From the NCBI GenBank assembly GCA_024734495.1, contig JALMQS010000828.1:248001-312000 (forward strand): DNA of 64,000 nucleotides, in the 5' to 3' direction. This stretch comes from Forficula auricularia. Taxonomy: Eukaryota; Arthropoda; Insecta; Dermaptera; Forficulidae. Below, piece by piece: positions 44,225 through 55,739 of this stretch. The notes beneath the pieces were generated by a model. That model did no database searches. It saw nothing but the letters and a program-made list of their open reading frames with translations, and had not been told where the DNA came from. Each line of letters starts with the position of its first letter. The first letter of the stretch is position 1. The position numbers and the translations under genes are program-made.

Positions 44225-44379
44225 AGATAAGTGGGGAACTCAATTTCTTTTCTAATTTTAAAAATAGTCGGTCTATTTTATGCCTCCGAAGCTCACAGCC
44301 TAAAAGAGCATGGCTTATATCTCCCCGTAAGACACATTATCGCACAAGCAGTAAGGATTATCCTCTTCTCCGACCGACT

Positions 44380-45200
44380 CTATGTAGATATGCAGGTGTA
44401 GTTGCATGGCCTCATTCTAAGTCGGATTATGTGCACAATCACTTTTCTACATAGTTTCGATTTCTCAAACCAGGGCTGCACAGGGATTTTTGGACATATC
44501 CCGAAGAAATGCCTGCCCTTTTCTGCGCTTGATGTTGACCAAATATTCTGCCATTCCTTGTAGATTATTTTTTTTAATAAGGAACGGACTTCACCGGGGG
44601 ACAATTCTAGTGAATATTGAGTTCTTTCTGTCACACTTGATGCAGCGAGCCTGTCTACTTTCTCATTTCCTATTATGCCGCTATGGCTAGGAATCCACAG
44701 CATGGCGATATTACGACTTTGTGTTCTAAGTTTATTAATTTCATCAATAATCTCCAGGATGAGATAAGATGGATTTTTATTAATTGGAAAGCCGTTGATA
44801 GCTTTCAAAATACTTAATGAGTCTGTACATATCAAGACATTGGTAAATTCAGGAATATTTTTAATATAGTGCAAAGCCTTTAATACGGCGAAGCATTCAG
44901 CTGAGTAGATGGAAGTTTCAGGTGGCAGTTTAAAAACTTGACTATATTCCTTATTGGGACACCAAAGAGCTGAACCAACGAAAGATAAATTCTTTGAGCC
45001 ATCTGTGTATATTAAAACATAATCGTTGAACTTAGAGTGAATAAAGTTTAAAAATAATGAATTCATATTCGGGGTACCCTTTGTGTATGGGAGATTCCAG
45101 GTTGGAATTTTATAAATCTGATTGGAGTAATTATAATCAAAAATAGGAAATTTTGAAAATATTTTAAATTTAGGAATATCGTTATATATTAATGAAAGAT
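44380..45200 (-). pseudogene. LINE RNase H domain, frameshifted from ORF2
   Basis: After the frameshift the frame continues SNKNLSLIYNDIPKF.. and reaches an RNase HI domain: VLIYTDGSKN (first Asp), SIYSAECFAVLKAL (Glu), VLICTDSLSILKAI (Asp) and WIPSHSGIIGNEKVDRLA (His, Asp). The DEDD catalytic set is complete. It would remove the RNA strand from the cDNA hybrid. At HIIRLRM the frame shifts again: another frame offers GHATTPAYLHRVG and then the CLC..HALLGC knuckle-like end, split by further indels. So it is intact as a fold but cannot be made as part of one ORF2 protein without frameshifting. The ATG at 45066 is internal. Confidence 0.85.
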
Positions 45201-45202
45201 TC

Positions 45203-47809
45203 TTATTTGATAGAGGGAAAAGAATTTATCAGCATTTCGTCAGAAATGCTTAATTTTTTAACCAGGTAATTTAAGGATAACCATTTCCTCCTTAATTTAA
45301 GAGGCATTTCCTTGGCTTCAACCAATAGAGCATTGGAGGGTGAAGACATTAATGCTCCGGAACAAATCCTAGTGCATCTTAATTGTAGCTTGTCTAATAT
45401 ACCCAAAGTGGATTTAGAAGCATTGTCAAATAAGGTGCAGCCGTATTCAAAATGCGGTCTAATAATAGATCGATATAATAGAAGACAAGTTGCCGGATTT
45501 GACCCCCAACTCGTGTTGGTAATGGTTTTCAGCATGTTGATTTTCTTTTCGACTCTTTCTTTAATAAAATTCATGTGATTCCTCCAAAGCAATTTACTAT
45601 CCAACACTACCCCTAAGAATTTTATTCTCGATAGAATCTCTATATTATGACTATCAAAGCTAATATGGGTCCCAATATCAAATTTATATTTTCTCGTGAA
45701 TACCACGGCTTTAGTTTTATCCATTTCAAGGCTTAGCCCTAAATTATGTAAGATGATGTTGAGGTTGGATAGTGTATCTTTCAGGCGGTTTTCGTTAGTT
45801 AAAATTGATTGAGAAGATGTATATATAACGACATCATCTGCATATTGTAAAATCTTTACTCCAGGTGTCGTGCATGATTCTATTTCCTGTGTATATATAG
45901 AAAATAGTAGAGGGGCGAGGATGGTTCCCTGACCAATCCCTTTTGTTAAGATACGAGGTCCTATTTGATGATTTTTGTTTTGAAGATAAATATATCTTGT
46001 ATGTACAGTACTTAATAAATAGTTAATTATTTTATAAGGGATCCGCATTTTTATTAATTTTTTAACTAAAATGTCTAGGTTGACATTATCATATGCACCT
46101 TTAATATCGAGAAATATAGCCGTGGTAAATCCTCGATACTCAAATGATGACATTATGTCATTATATAATATTGTTAAATTGTCGCACGTGCTTTTGCCAC
46201 GTCTAAAGCCAAATTGTGACCTGCACAATTGGTTGGACGATTCGACCCACCATTCTAACCTATTTTTTAATATTAATTCAAATACTTTTCCTACACATGA
46301 GGAGAGAGTAATGGGTCTATAAGAAGAAGCAAAGCTATGGTCCTTATTAGGCTTCGGGATCATGACAACTCTGTGTGTTGACCAAGATGCAGGGTAGGTG
46401 TTATTTTCAAAGAAATAATTAAAAAAATCTAGTAATTTCCATTTTAAGATATTGGGGAGATTTTTTATCATGGAGTATGATATTAGATCCAGGCCAGGAG
46501 CAGAGTCCCTTTTGGAATTGACTGCGTTTAAAAATTCCTCAAAAGTAAATTCACCGTCAAGCAGTGGATTTGGATCAGAGTTCTGACCAGATAGGAAATT
46601 TATTTTTGTTGCCACAGTGGAAGGGGCAATAGAATCGAAAAATTCTTCCATAATATGGTCTGTATTTGGGCCTAACGATGGAGAGTAAATATTTTTAAAT
46701 ATTTTTATTTGTTTCCAAATATCACTATCAGGAGTATTTTTGTCGATTTTAGAACAAAACTCCTTCCACTTAGTTCTCTTTTTATATTTTAGGGTCTTTT
46801 TGGTCAGGCTGTCGGCCTTTTTGTATTCAATATAATTTTGAAAGTTTACATTTTTTGAGAAATTTTTATATATATTTTTCCTCTCTTTAACCACTCTTGT
46901 GCACTCAGGATCCCACCAAACGGGTGAGGGCCTATAAAACCTGTTGTTAAGAATGGCATTGGGGCTTGAGAGGGATGCCGCATTCTCAATAGATTTAATT
47001 AAAATATCATAATCACTTGGTTCTATAATATCAGAGTTAAATTTTAAATTATTTAGTGATCCATTAAAAGAAGGCCAATCAATGTTTCGAGTATTAATCC
47101 TTTTATTTACATACATATTATTTTTTGTAGACGAGTATGTAAGTTCGATAAGGATTCCAAAGTGGTCACTTCCAAGAGGTTCGTCTATAAGCGACCATGT
47201 TAACTGGGGAATTAAGCTAGCGGAGGCTATAGTCAGATCAACAGGAGAGGTATTTCTGAAAGGGTGGCCAATCATTGTATTCCTTCCATCATTGAGAATT
47301 CCAAGAGAATCTAAGTCTATGTTTTCAAGAATGTTTTTCCCTGCAGAATCTTCAAATGAGCAGCCCCAAGCTGGTGAGTGGGCGTTAAAATCCCCGCAGA
47401 TAATATAATCACCAGATATCTGTTGAGTAAGAGCTAGCCAATTGTTTTGACCTATGATCGTCCCTGGGGGAGCATATATAGATATGAGAGATATTTTTAT
47501 TTTATTTAACATTATAATCTCAATCGCCACGACCTCAAAGTTTATGTTGGCGTGATTGATATTAATTTTTTTGTTGGGGATGGAATTTCTAATCATAATG
47601 GCAACACCGCCCCCGTGCATAGAATCAATTCTATCCTCTCTGAATACAGTGAAACCGGCTTTAAAATAATTATGAGATGACTTAAGCCAAGTTTCAGATA
47701 AAAGAATAACATCCAATTTTCTATCTTTGATTAATTTATCTAAGGATTCTTGATTTGCTTTTATAGAACGAGCATTCCATTGAAGAAATTTTATTTTATT
47801 TTGAATCAA
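45203..47809 (-). CDS. LINE ORF2, endonuclease-reverse transcriptase
   Basis: 868 residues. Residues 1-225 are an exonuclease-endonuclease-phosphatase domain: FLQWNARSI, LLSETWLKS, GGGVAIMI, SIYAPPG, CGDFNAHSPAWGC, PVDLTIAS and LGSDHFGI contain the catalytic Asn, Glu, Asp and His. Residues 430-730 are the reverse transcriptase: YRPITLSSCVGKVFE, FGFRRGKST, FLDIKGAYDNV, GIGQGTILAPLLFSIY, LQYADDVVIYT (catalytic YADD) and IKFLGVVLDSKLLWRNHM. The enzyme nicks target DNA and primes cDNA synthesis there. The stop at 45205-45203 follows INSFPSIK; shifting by one base at that point reopens the frame into the RNase H domain, so this stop comes from a 1-base indel. All catalytic motifs are intact. Plus-strand open frames inside it are shadows. 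Confidence 0.93.
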   Translation of the reverse strand: MIQNKIKFLQWNARSIKANQESLDKLIKDRKLDVILLSETWLKSSHNYFKAGFTVFREDRIDSMHGGGVAIMIRNSIPNKKININHANINFEVVAIEIIMLNKIKISLISIYAPPGTIIGQNNWLALTQQISGDYIICGDFNAHSPAWGCSFEDSAGKNILENIDLDSLGILNDGRNTMIGHPFRNTSPVDLTIASASLIPQLTWSLIDEPLGSDHFGILIELTYSSTKNNMYVNKRINTRNIDWPSFNGSLNNLKFNSDIIEPSDYDILIKSIENAASLSSPNAILNNRFYRPSPVWWDPECTRVVKERKNIYKNFSKNVNFQNYIEYKKADSLTKKTLKYKKRTKWKEFCSKIDKNTPDSDIWKQIKIFKNIYSPSLGPNTDHIMEEFFDSIAPSTVATKINFLSGQNSDPNPLLDGEFTFEEFLNAVNSKRDSAPGLDLISYSMIKNLPNILKWKLLDFFNYFFENNTYPASWSTHRVVMIPKPNKDHSFASSYRPITLSSCVGKVFELILKNRLEWWVESSNQLCRSQFGFRRGKSTCDNLTILYNDIMSSFEYRGFTTAIFLDIKGAYDNVNLDILVKKLIKMRIPYKIINYLLSTVHTRYIYLQNKNHQIGPRILTKGIGQGTILAPLLFSIYTQEIESCTTPGVKILQYADDVVIYTSSQSILTNENRLKDTLSNLNIILHNLGLSLEMDKTKAVVFTRKYKFDIGTHISFDSHNIEILSRIKFLGVVLDSKLLWRNHMNFIKERVEKKINMLKTITNTSWGSNPATCLLLYRSIIRPHFEYGCTLFDNASKSTLGILDKLQLRCTRICSGALMSSPSNALLVEAKEMPLKLRRKWLSLNYLVKKLSISDEMLINSFPSIK

Positions 47810-48072
47810 ATTGAATTCTTTTGATAAATGTATAAATAAACATAAATAAATTATTTATTTTATCAAGAATAGATAAACAATATAAATAAATATGAATTTT
47901 ATGTCTATAAAATAAAAGTTGAAAATTAAAAGAAATTTCTTTATATTTTTAATTATAATTATTATTATTTATTTATATTTTTTCTTAAAATACTTTATAA
48001 ATTGATAAGAGAAAAGTGAATTTCTGGAATAAATTAAGTAATTCATTATTTAGTAAAAACTTAAAAATGTAT

Positions 48073-49430
48073 TCATGGATTCCCTTCATTGGGAATATTC
48101 GAAAATGTCATAGTATTATTAAATGTATTGTTATTCGCATTTATTGAAGAGGGATAATTAATCCCTTCTGCCGGAGAAAATGTGTCCATTGGGATAATTC
48201 TCTCCTCAATGTCTCTTTCCTGGGGATGAGAAGGATTTGGGGGCAAAGGAGATGTGCAAGTGTTGATTTGATTGTTAGGAAGAGTGAAATTAGGACCCTG
48301 TCTAGCGGGCGACGGTCTCCTAACGTTGGGGGCTCGAAATGTAATATGCTTTTTCCTATGAGGAGTGTCATTTTCATCAAGAGTTAAATTCCTTTTAGGT
48401 GGGGTAATGGAATTATTTTCCCTATATATAAGCGGAGGAAAGCTTTCCATATCAAAAGTAATTGGGCGAGTTGGGACAATTTTAAGGGACTCAGAAAAAG
48501 GTCTGTATTTCACAGTATTCAGAGCTTCAGTAAATGAGTAATTTTTTAATATCATGAGCTCTTTGATTTTTTTTTGTGTGATAAATTCAGGGCATTTACT
48601 GAGGTTTGTTGACAAGTGCTCACCCTTACAATGGACACATTTCGGCGAATTTGCATTCTCACAATCCTTCACATCATGAGAAAGGGAGCAGGAGCTGCAC
48701 CGTAACTGCCCCTTGCAAAAGGGGGCCCGGTGCCCATAGCGTAAGCACTTTAGGCAGATTATGGGTTTGGGGATGAATGGGGTGACTTCTGTGATAACAG
48801 AATGGATCGCGATATGAGTGGGAAGACGCTGACTCTTAAATATTATTTTTACCGAATTGGTCTCGGCCAGGACTGGTGTACCGAGTTCATTGTCCACTTT
48901 GACAAATCTTTTCAACCTTTCGGCTTTAATTATCTTAAATGGCGACCTGCAGAAATCAGGATTAAGAAGATCGTCTATATCAAGTTCGGTGGTAAAATTC
49001 CTTATAATACCCGTTTTTGTCGTAAGGAAAAACGGAATATATACCATGAAATTATTAACTTCAAGAATTGGCTCAACAACAAAGCTATTGGCATCCACAT
49101 GGGTTTGGAATTGTACCCTTAATTTAAATTTATTTATTCCAGTGATGCCTAGAATTGTGTGTTGATAAGCTTTCATTTTTTGGAAAATAAATTTTCCAAA
49201 AACCATTGGGTGAATCGGTTTTGAAATTGATTTAGGGGACATATTAACATAATCGAGTGCTTTACTCAGTGGCATGTTTTCATCAAACAAAGGCTTACTA
49301 TTCTCTTTTTTGAATTCTATATAGACAAAGTAAGGGCCCTGGTCCGTTGAACTATAACCATTTATAGAAGGAAGCCCAACTTGGGTCGCTCCTTCGGAAC
49401 TTGTAGTTTCGGGGGAGACCCTCCCCCGAA
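48073..49430 (-). CDS. LINE ORF1, gag-like zinc-knuckle protein
   Basis: Nucleic-acid-binding protein of the retrotransposon, packaging its RNA. The frame is open upstream to about 49430 and reads GLPSINGYSSTDQGPYFVYI then EFKKENSKPLFDENMPLSKA, the usual RRM-like N-terminal region. Three CCHC knuckles follow at CLKCLRYGHRAPFC, CSSCSLSHDVKDC and CVHCKGEHLSTNLSKC (plus positions about 48600-48760). The tail is Pro/Asn-rich. No ATG lies in frame at the 5' end: the nearest plausible start, at 49438-49436 (MADSGEG..), is in another frame, separated by a run of G/C, so a 1-base indel there probably broke the start. The stop is TGA 48075-48073. ORF2 begins 264 bases further on. Confidence 0.85.
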
Positions 49431-49734
49431 TCCGCCATCGTGACTGAGGCCTCGCCTATCCAGCGAGGGCCTCATACACAAAATAATAGATAAATGTGGA
49501 TACCAACAAAAATAAGATATAAATAATAAAAAAAAATAAATAAATAAAAAATAAAGATTAGAAGATAATAGTTCTTCAAAAAGAAAGAAAACAAATAATC
49601 TTATCTGTTCCCGATAAGGTAGATGTTGTCCGGCCCACGTTCGCACTTAAAGAAATAACCAAATACACGACCTCTCTCTATGCTAGCTGAACTCAGACTG
49701 GAACCTCTTAATAAAACAGACCAAAAAGTATTAC

Positions 49735-51500
49735 AAATAAAAAAAGAAATTGATCTTATTTTATCGATTACATCTATCTTAAGGCTCACAGTATCATTCT
49801 AATATAAGAAAATAGCATTTTAATTAAAGAATTTTGGATTTTAAATGAAATTTTATGAAAAGATTCAGTTTCTTGTCTCAGGCAGCAAGTTGACTTAAAA
49901 TGTATTATTTTATTCTCTTCATTAGATATTAATTCAAATCTATTGAAATTTCATGTGTGTGTTATTTTCATTTATCTTTATGTCAAAAAATTATTATTAG
50001 GAAATTTGCATTTTAAAGGGGAGTTTATTTGAAGTCCAATTTGAAAAAAACTCTATTTTCGTTGAATTTTTTTTTTAATATGAAATTAATATATATTATA
50101 AAACAATAAATTATTAATAATTTAATTTAATTTTGAACGAAATCGATTCAGTACTTTTTGAGAAAATCGTCAAAAACCATCGGAACCGTCAAAAAACGAT
50201 GTTTTTTGAAAGCACGAGATGCCTTTGAAAAAAGTTTAAAAAGTCATATGAAACTAAACATTGACTTGTGACATGGAGGTGGATTTTCAAGTGCTCTCTA
50301 AAACGGCCTTTCATAGACGATTTTCGTGGTTTTTTACGATTTTCCCGAAAAGTACTGAATCGATTTCCTTCAAAATTGAACTAAATTATTAAGAATTAAT
50401 TGTTTTATAATATATATTAATTTCATATTTTTAAAAAAAAATTTCAACTGAGCTATTGGCGTTTTTTCAAATTGACTTCAAATAAACTCCCCTTTAAAAT
50501 GCAAATTTCCTAATAATAATTTTTTGATATAAAAGATAAATGAAAATAACACACAGATATGAACTTTCAATAGATTTGAATAAATATCTAATGAGAAAAA
50601 AATAAAACTTTTGTACATTTTAAGTCGACTTGCTGCCTGAGAGGAGAAACTGAATCTTTTCATAAAATTTCATTTAAAATCCAAAATTCTTAATTAAAAA
50701 GCTATTTTCTTATATTAGAATGATACTGTAAGCCTTAAGATAGATGAAATCGATAAAATAAGATCAATTTCTTTTTAATTTATAATAGATTTGGTCGTTT
50801 TTATCGAGAGGCTCTGAGACGCATGCCTCTCCCATGACTGTCAGAGAGAATAAAAGTGGTGTCGGTTGATGTCACGGATTTCGCTAAAAAATTTTGGATA
50901 TTAAAGGAAACAACCCTTTACCAGGAAAAGTGAATATTTTTGAAAAATTATTTTTATTTTAATCAAAAAAATTCGTAAATATAAATTTAAAATCTTCGTC
51001 TATCTTCTAAATTATTGGACGTAGATAAATTAATCATATAAGATTTTTTTGTGGTACATTTAAATTCCTAAAAATTGTTTTATTTAACTTTTTTGTAGGT
51101 GACGTACTTTTGCTTGAATAAGAGATCAAATTTGAAATGAAACATATATTTCACTATTTTTGACTAACCCTTTGAAATAGACAACTTTGTATAATGACCT
51201 TTTTTAAAGTAAATTCAATTATAAACAAAAAATGTCTATAAGATTCAAAGCTCTACGATGCATAATTAAAAAGTTATTGCAGTTGATAAAATTTAGTCTG
51301 AAAATTCAAGCCCAATGATTTTATCAAATAATTTTTCGAATCGAAAAAATTGGAATTTGGTAGATGTCATGGATTTTGCTAAAAATCTTTGGGATATTAA
51401 AGGAAACAGCCCTTTACCCAAAACCAAAAATATATTTGAAATTTCATTTTTATTTTCACAAAAACAAATCATGAATATAAATTTAAAAATATCTAAATTG
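49735..51500. repeat. Foldback array, A-C-A'-B' segment
   Basis: A (49735-50140) is followed by a central segment (50140-50340) with partial symmetry (AATCGATTCAGTACTTTT and AAAAGTACTGAATCGATT), then inverted A' (50340-50760) and inverted B' (50830-51480). A differs from the left A unit (43795-44224) at many sites, so it is not a target duplication of the LINE. Confidence 0.75.
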
Positions 51501-51589
51501 TTGGTTAAATAATTTTTTAAATCAAAAAAAGTGGAAATCGGTCTATGTCGCTTCCTCTCATGTTTCCCTTAAGGAGGGACCAAGTGCAC

Positions 51590-52410
51590 TCGTTTTTTCA
51601 AATTAGGCTTTAAATCAACTATCCTTAAAAATGCAAATATTCTAATAAAAATGATTTGCTATAAAAGAAAAAAATAACATACAGATATGAAATTTCAATA
51701 GATTTGATTGTATAAATGTAATGAGGAAAAAAATAAAACATTTACGCATTTTTAGTTGAATAATTGCATACAATTTCTTTTAAACTACAAAATTTTTAAT
51801 CGAAATACTATTTTCTTATACTAAAAGCTACTATGAACCTCAAGATAGATTAAATCGATAAAATAAGATCGATTTCTTTTCTCATTTATAATTCTTTTGG
51901 TCTGTTATATCAAAAGGATGTATCGCCCCATCCCCCATCAGAGAGACATTTGTTTTGATGCAAGTTCATTCACTCATACAATATCGAAATATTTGTTAAC
52001 GCGTAAACTATGATATTGTTGACTGAATCCACCCACATTGGACTTGATGAATCCAAAATAAATAATATGTTTCTGATATCGAGAGGCCTCTTATTATCTT
52101 ATTTTATCCATTTCAACTATCTTAAAGTTCACAGTATCATTCTAATATAATAAAATAGCAATTTTTTATTGTAGCTTAAAAGAAATTGTTCCCGGGGCCC
52201 AAGGGGGTAAGAACAAAAAAAGAAATTGTATGAAAAGATTATATTTCTTCTCTCCGGGAGCGAATCAACTAGAAATGCGTAAATGTTTTATTTTTTTCCT
52301 CATTACATTCATACAATCAAATCTTTTGAAATTTCATATCTGTATGTTATTTTTTTCTTTTATAGCAAATAATTTTTATTAGAATATTTGCTTTTTTAAG
52401 AGTGGTTTAT
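51590..52410. repeat. Further A units
   Basis: Inverted A-like unit at 51600-51900 and direct unit at 52100-52410, again with CACAGTATCATTCTAATAT and TTTGAAATTTCATATCTG. They extend the array to about 9 kb including the LINE. Confidence 0.65.
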
Positions 52411-52796
52411 TTAATGATTAACCTATTTTGTTAGGGGCTGAGTCAACTCAATAAGGAAGAAGAATCACTCAAGTACAATTTATTTTTTAATTTACCATAG
52501 TAAAATCGTTAAATTTCCCGATGATTAACAAGTTATACGAGAGAAAAAAGAGCCATTATTCGCTAATAGATATAGCGATTGTTATATTCAAGGAATGTAG
52601 CTAGGTAGTGTTGCTTGCCTTGTATTTCAGGCCTTTTAACAATTTAATATGAGGGACATGGGGGAAAGCCATTACATCGACCTATTTCCACTTTTTTCGA
52701 TTTAAAAAATTATTTGACCAATACTTTAGAGCAGGAGTGAGCAACTGCGGGCCCGCAGGCCTAATCCGGCACGTTACGATGTTAAATCCGGCCCGC

Positions 52797-52991
52797 GTGA
52801 ACTTCTTAAATATTAAAAACAAGCTTAACGAATTTGAAGAACTAAATGATGAACAATGGTTGAATGATCTTTCCTTCTCAGTTAATATGTTATCATATTT
52901 AAATGAATTGAATTTATCACTTCAAGGAAACCAACTATTTATTTATGGTATGTATACAAATGTCATCTCATTTACAACAAAATTAAAATGA
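52797..52991 (+). pseudogene. hAT transposase fragment
   Basis: In frame from the element start, residues FLNIKNKLNEFEELNDEQWL and DLSFSVNMLSYLNELNLSLQ, then GNQLFIYGMYTNVISFTTKL, match the ELSDEEWL.DLAFLVDIT.HLNELNL.LQGK region of hAT transposases related to vertebrate GTF2IRD2/SCAND3-like proteins. Ends in TGA at 52989-52991. The catalytic residues and zinc finger are missing; only about 65 residues are left. The ATG at 52737 lies in the terminal repeat and is not a natural start. Confidence 0.75.
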
Positions 52992-53032
52992 TTTTTGAAT
53001 TAATGAATTTTTGTTAAACCATTTATTCTGTA

Positions 53033-53510
53033 ATCGAATGTTTTCTACATTTGATTCAATCGCGAATCAAATGTAGAGAATTTTTGTCAAATATTGATTC
53101 AAAATAATATCTGAACTTATATATTTCTAACTTGAAATAATGATGTTAAATAAATTTATAATTTTTCTCATTAATAGGGAGATCGAATATATAGTATAAC
53201 ATCTGAGATTTCAAATTCATTTGGTGATCAATCCGAATGTCATGCGGGCTATACGCGAAATGACGTTGGATTGTAGCTAAATGGATCACATCTTTTTTAA
53301 GTGACCCATCCGAATGTCATGCGGGCTATACGTGAAATGAGGTTGGATTGTAGCTAAATGGATCACATTTCTCTCTTGGTCCAGACTTAAGACTCCGCAG
53401 ACTCCAATAGCGTTATCCGCAGTAGTCTCGCGATAAATATCTTTTTCGAATAAGCGCGGTCAAAATAATTCTCATTGATATATTAATGAGAAAAATTATA
53501 AATTCGTTTA
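53033..53510. mobile_element. Palindromic element, family F copy 2
   Basis: Matches 41885-42335 in reverse, including the CGGGCTATACGCGAAATGAC block, which is here tandemly duplicated (about 53249 and 53322). Confidence 0.75.
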
Positions 53511-54543
53511 TTCTGTGTTGGCCTGCGTCGTGATATGAAAATTGAAATTGGCCCGTTGATAAAAGAAGTTTCCCACCCCTGATATAGAAAATTCTAAAAA
53601 TACGTTTCAATTTAACACATTTAAAATTATAATAGAATAGACGATCCGTGAGCGTTAAAAAAATTAAATCCATGATATATTTAAAAAATTAAATTTAAAT
53701 TTATTTTATTTAATTCAAATCAAATAATTATACTCTTGAAATTATTTAAGATAAAGAGTTTCGAATAAATAATGCTTACCTATATTTATAAAATGAATAA
53801 ATAATTTGATATTTTGAAAGAAATTAAGAATGTGCGTGTGAGTGTGTAGACACCGATCGGTTCAAATTCCCTGAAATCGATAATTTTATATTTCAAGTAA
53901 AAAAGAGCTAGAAAAATTCTATACTCTGATGAAAACATTTTCTTTCCGATATTGAAAATAATCATCAAATTCTTAAGAATAAATAAATTAATAATTGCAA
54001 AAATACTATTTTATCAAATATTATCAATTTTTAAATAAAAAGACAAAGGGTTAGGTCTTTTAATCGTAAAAACATTATATGGAAAGAAAATTGTTCTAAT
54101 CTGAAAATATTTCAATTCCAACTAAAATGAATAATAATTAAATATATAAAGTAAAGCAAAATTTTATTATATAGAGACTTTTGATTAAATCATGTATTTA
54201 GTATATTTTATATGAGAAATTAGATTTGATTGAAAAAAAAAAAAAATTAAAAGCTTTGTCTATTTAATGAATATATTTTCAAAAATTTAGAATGTTAAAG
54301 ATTTATTTCTACCATGCCTAATTGATTTAGTATAATGATCAAATATTAAATTTTTTAGATTTAGATTAATTTTTTGATAAAAGTTTCTAATTTCTCAAAT
54401 TTTGAGCATAATATTTGCTTATATTATACACTTTAACAAAATTCGTATATTATTTTAATAATAATTTTAGCTTTAAGTACTATATATTAAAGATTTATTG
54501 AAAAGCTGATTTTCCGGATTTAAAAAGAAACAATTTTTTATAA

Positions 54544-54807
54544 CGAACATCGTTTTGGCCCAAATTCCTTAGGCAAAAGGTCATTCATCCTAGAATAATT
54601 GAAATAAAGAAATTAATCTCTAATGAACTGAAACAAGTCGGGACCTGTTTGGGCATCCTTGCCGGTCATAGTTCGAACGAAAAAGAGATTATTCTATCCG
54701 TGCACTTTTTAGTAATTTTTCTTAATCAAATTGTAATTAATGAATCGCTCACTAGCATATTTATTAATTATAATAAAAAAAGAAAGTTAAAACTTTTCCA
54801 AGACTAG
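54544..54807 (+). other. Unrecognised open frame without ATG
   Basis: Eighty-seven codons open between TAA and TAG in very AT-rich DNA, including KLISNELKQVGTCLGILAGH and SSNEKEIILSV. No methionine, no recognised family. It could be an exon fragment or chance. Confidence 0.18.
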
Positions 54808-55415
54808 GTACGCTATAGACGCCCTAAAAATTAATAATAAACTTAAAGACTGATAAATAAAAAAACACATAAAAACTTGTCCTTATTTTCTTATTATAAA
54901 CTTTCAAATTAATAAACTTAAATATAAATTGTTCATTTATGCCCATATTATTACATAGATTTAAAATCTAAATTAAATAAATTATTTTTATCTGCATTTT
55001 TGAATTTTAAGTTTTAAAACTAAAGAGATCAAAATCTACTCAATTCTCCGTATAGAAAATAAATATACACTCTACGTTACAAGAAAGAACTTTCTAAAAC
55101 TTTTCGTTCTTGAGTTACCCACAGACACACATAAAGGCAGGCCAAAAATCATGCTTGAGATTTTTCAAACAAATTTAAGCGAGAAATATAGATTTATACA
55201 TTATTTTGCTTGATTCAATATTAGATCCAACTGGCAGGCAAGCGATTCGCCTGCCTACCAGGTGTACCTAGTAATAAAATATCAATTAAAATTAAAATCA
55301 AATAATATTTATAATTGAATTATTAAACCAATTATTTTACATGAATTAATGTATACATTGTATTTTAGCTTCGACTCCGGAGATTACTTCTCCACGATCG
55401 AGTGTCCTTGATCTT

Positions 55416-55455
55416 CTTATTAAAAACAAGGACTAAAGTCCTTGTTTTTAATAAG
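55416..55455. repeat. Perfect 19-bp hairpin
   Basis: CTTATTAAAAACAAGGACT and its exact complement are separated by AA. Confidence 0.9.
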
Positions 55456-55739
55456 AGGAAAAAACTAATTAAAGAAAAAAACCTCTTTTCCGATGATTAT
55501 TTCAATACCATATTGAATCCCCGATCTATAATTGAATTAATTATATTTAAGAATTTTAAAAATCATTTATCAAAATAAGCCAGTAGGAATTAGGAAATCA
55601 CGTGGATTAAAAATAGTTTAACGTAATGTTTCACCGAAATTTTTTATATTTAAAAAAAAAATTTACCACTTAGTAAGAAGGATATATGGTCAATTTGCAA
55701 CTAATTATATTCTGATATTTACCGGAAATAGCCAAATGC

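Larger units (their letters stand above)
44225..49735 (-). mobile_element. I-clade LINE, nearly intact
   Basis: Minus-strand element with gag-like ORF1 (three zinc knuckles), then ORF2 with an apurinic-type endonuclease and reverse transcriptase, then RNase H. This order is diagnostic of I-group non-LTR retrotransposons. One frameshift separates the reverse transcriptase from RNase H, and at least two more disturb the extreme C-terminus and 3' end. The ends are approximate: no target duplication was found because both flanks are related A repeats. The body is otherwise open over about 1400 codons, so insertion is recent compared with other repeats here. Confidence 0.85.
52732..53581 (+). mobile_element. 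hAT-type element with nested insertion
   Basis: Ends CAGGAGTGAGCAACTGCGG and GAAGTTTCCCACCCCTG are imperfect inverted repeats of the CAGGGGTGGGCAAACTNCGG class common in hAT elements. Flanks CTTTAGAG and ATATAGAA both fit the nnnTAGAn target preference, though they match at only five of eight positions. A family F element (53033-53510) is inserted inside. Confidence 0.75.

Noticed and set aside
45312..49165. Several plus-strand open frames over the LINE
   Set aside because: Shadows of ORF1 and ORF2.
49735..50140. A 400-bp target-site duplication of the LINE
   Set aside because: The two flanking A units differ at many positions, too many for the flanks of such an intact insertion.
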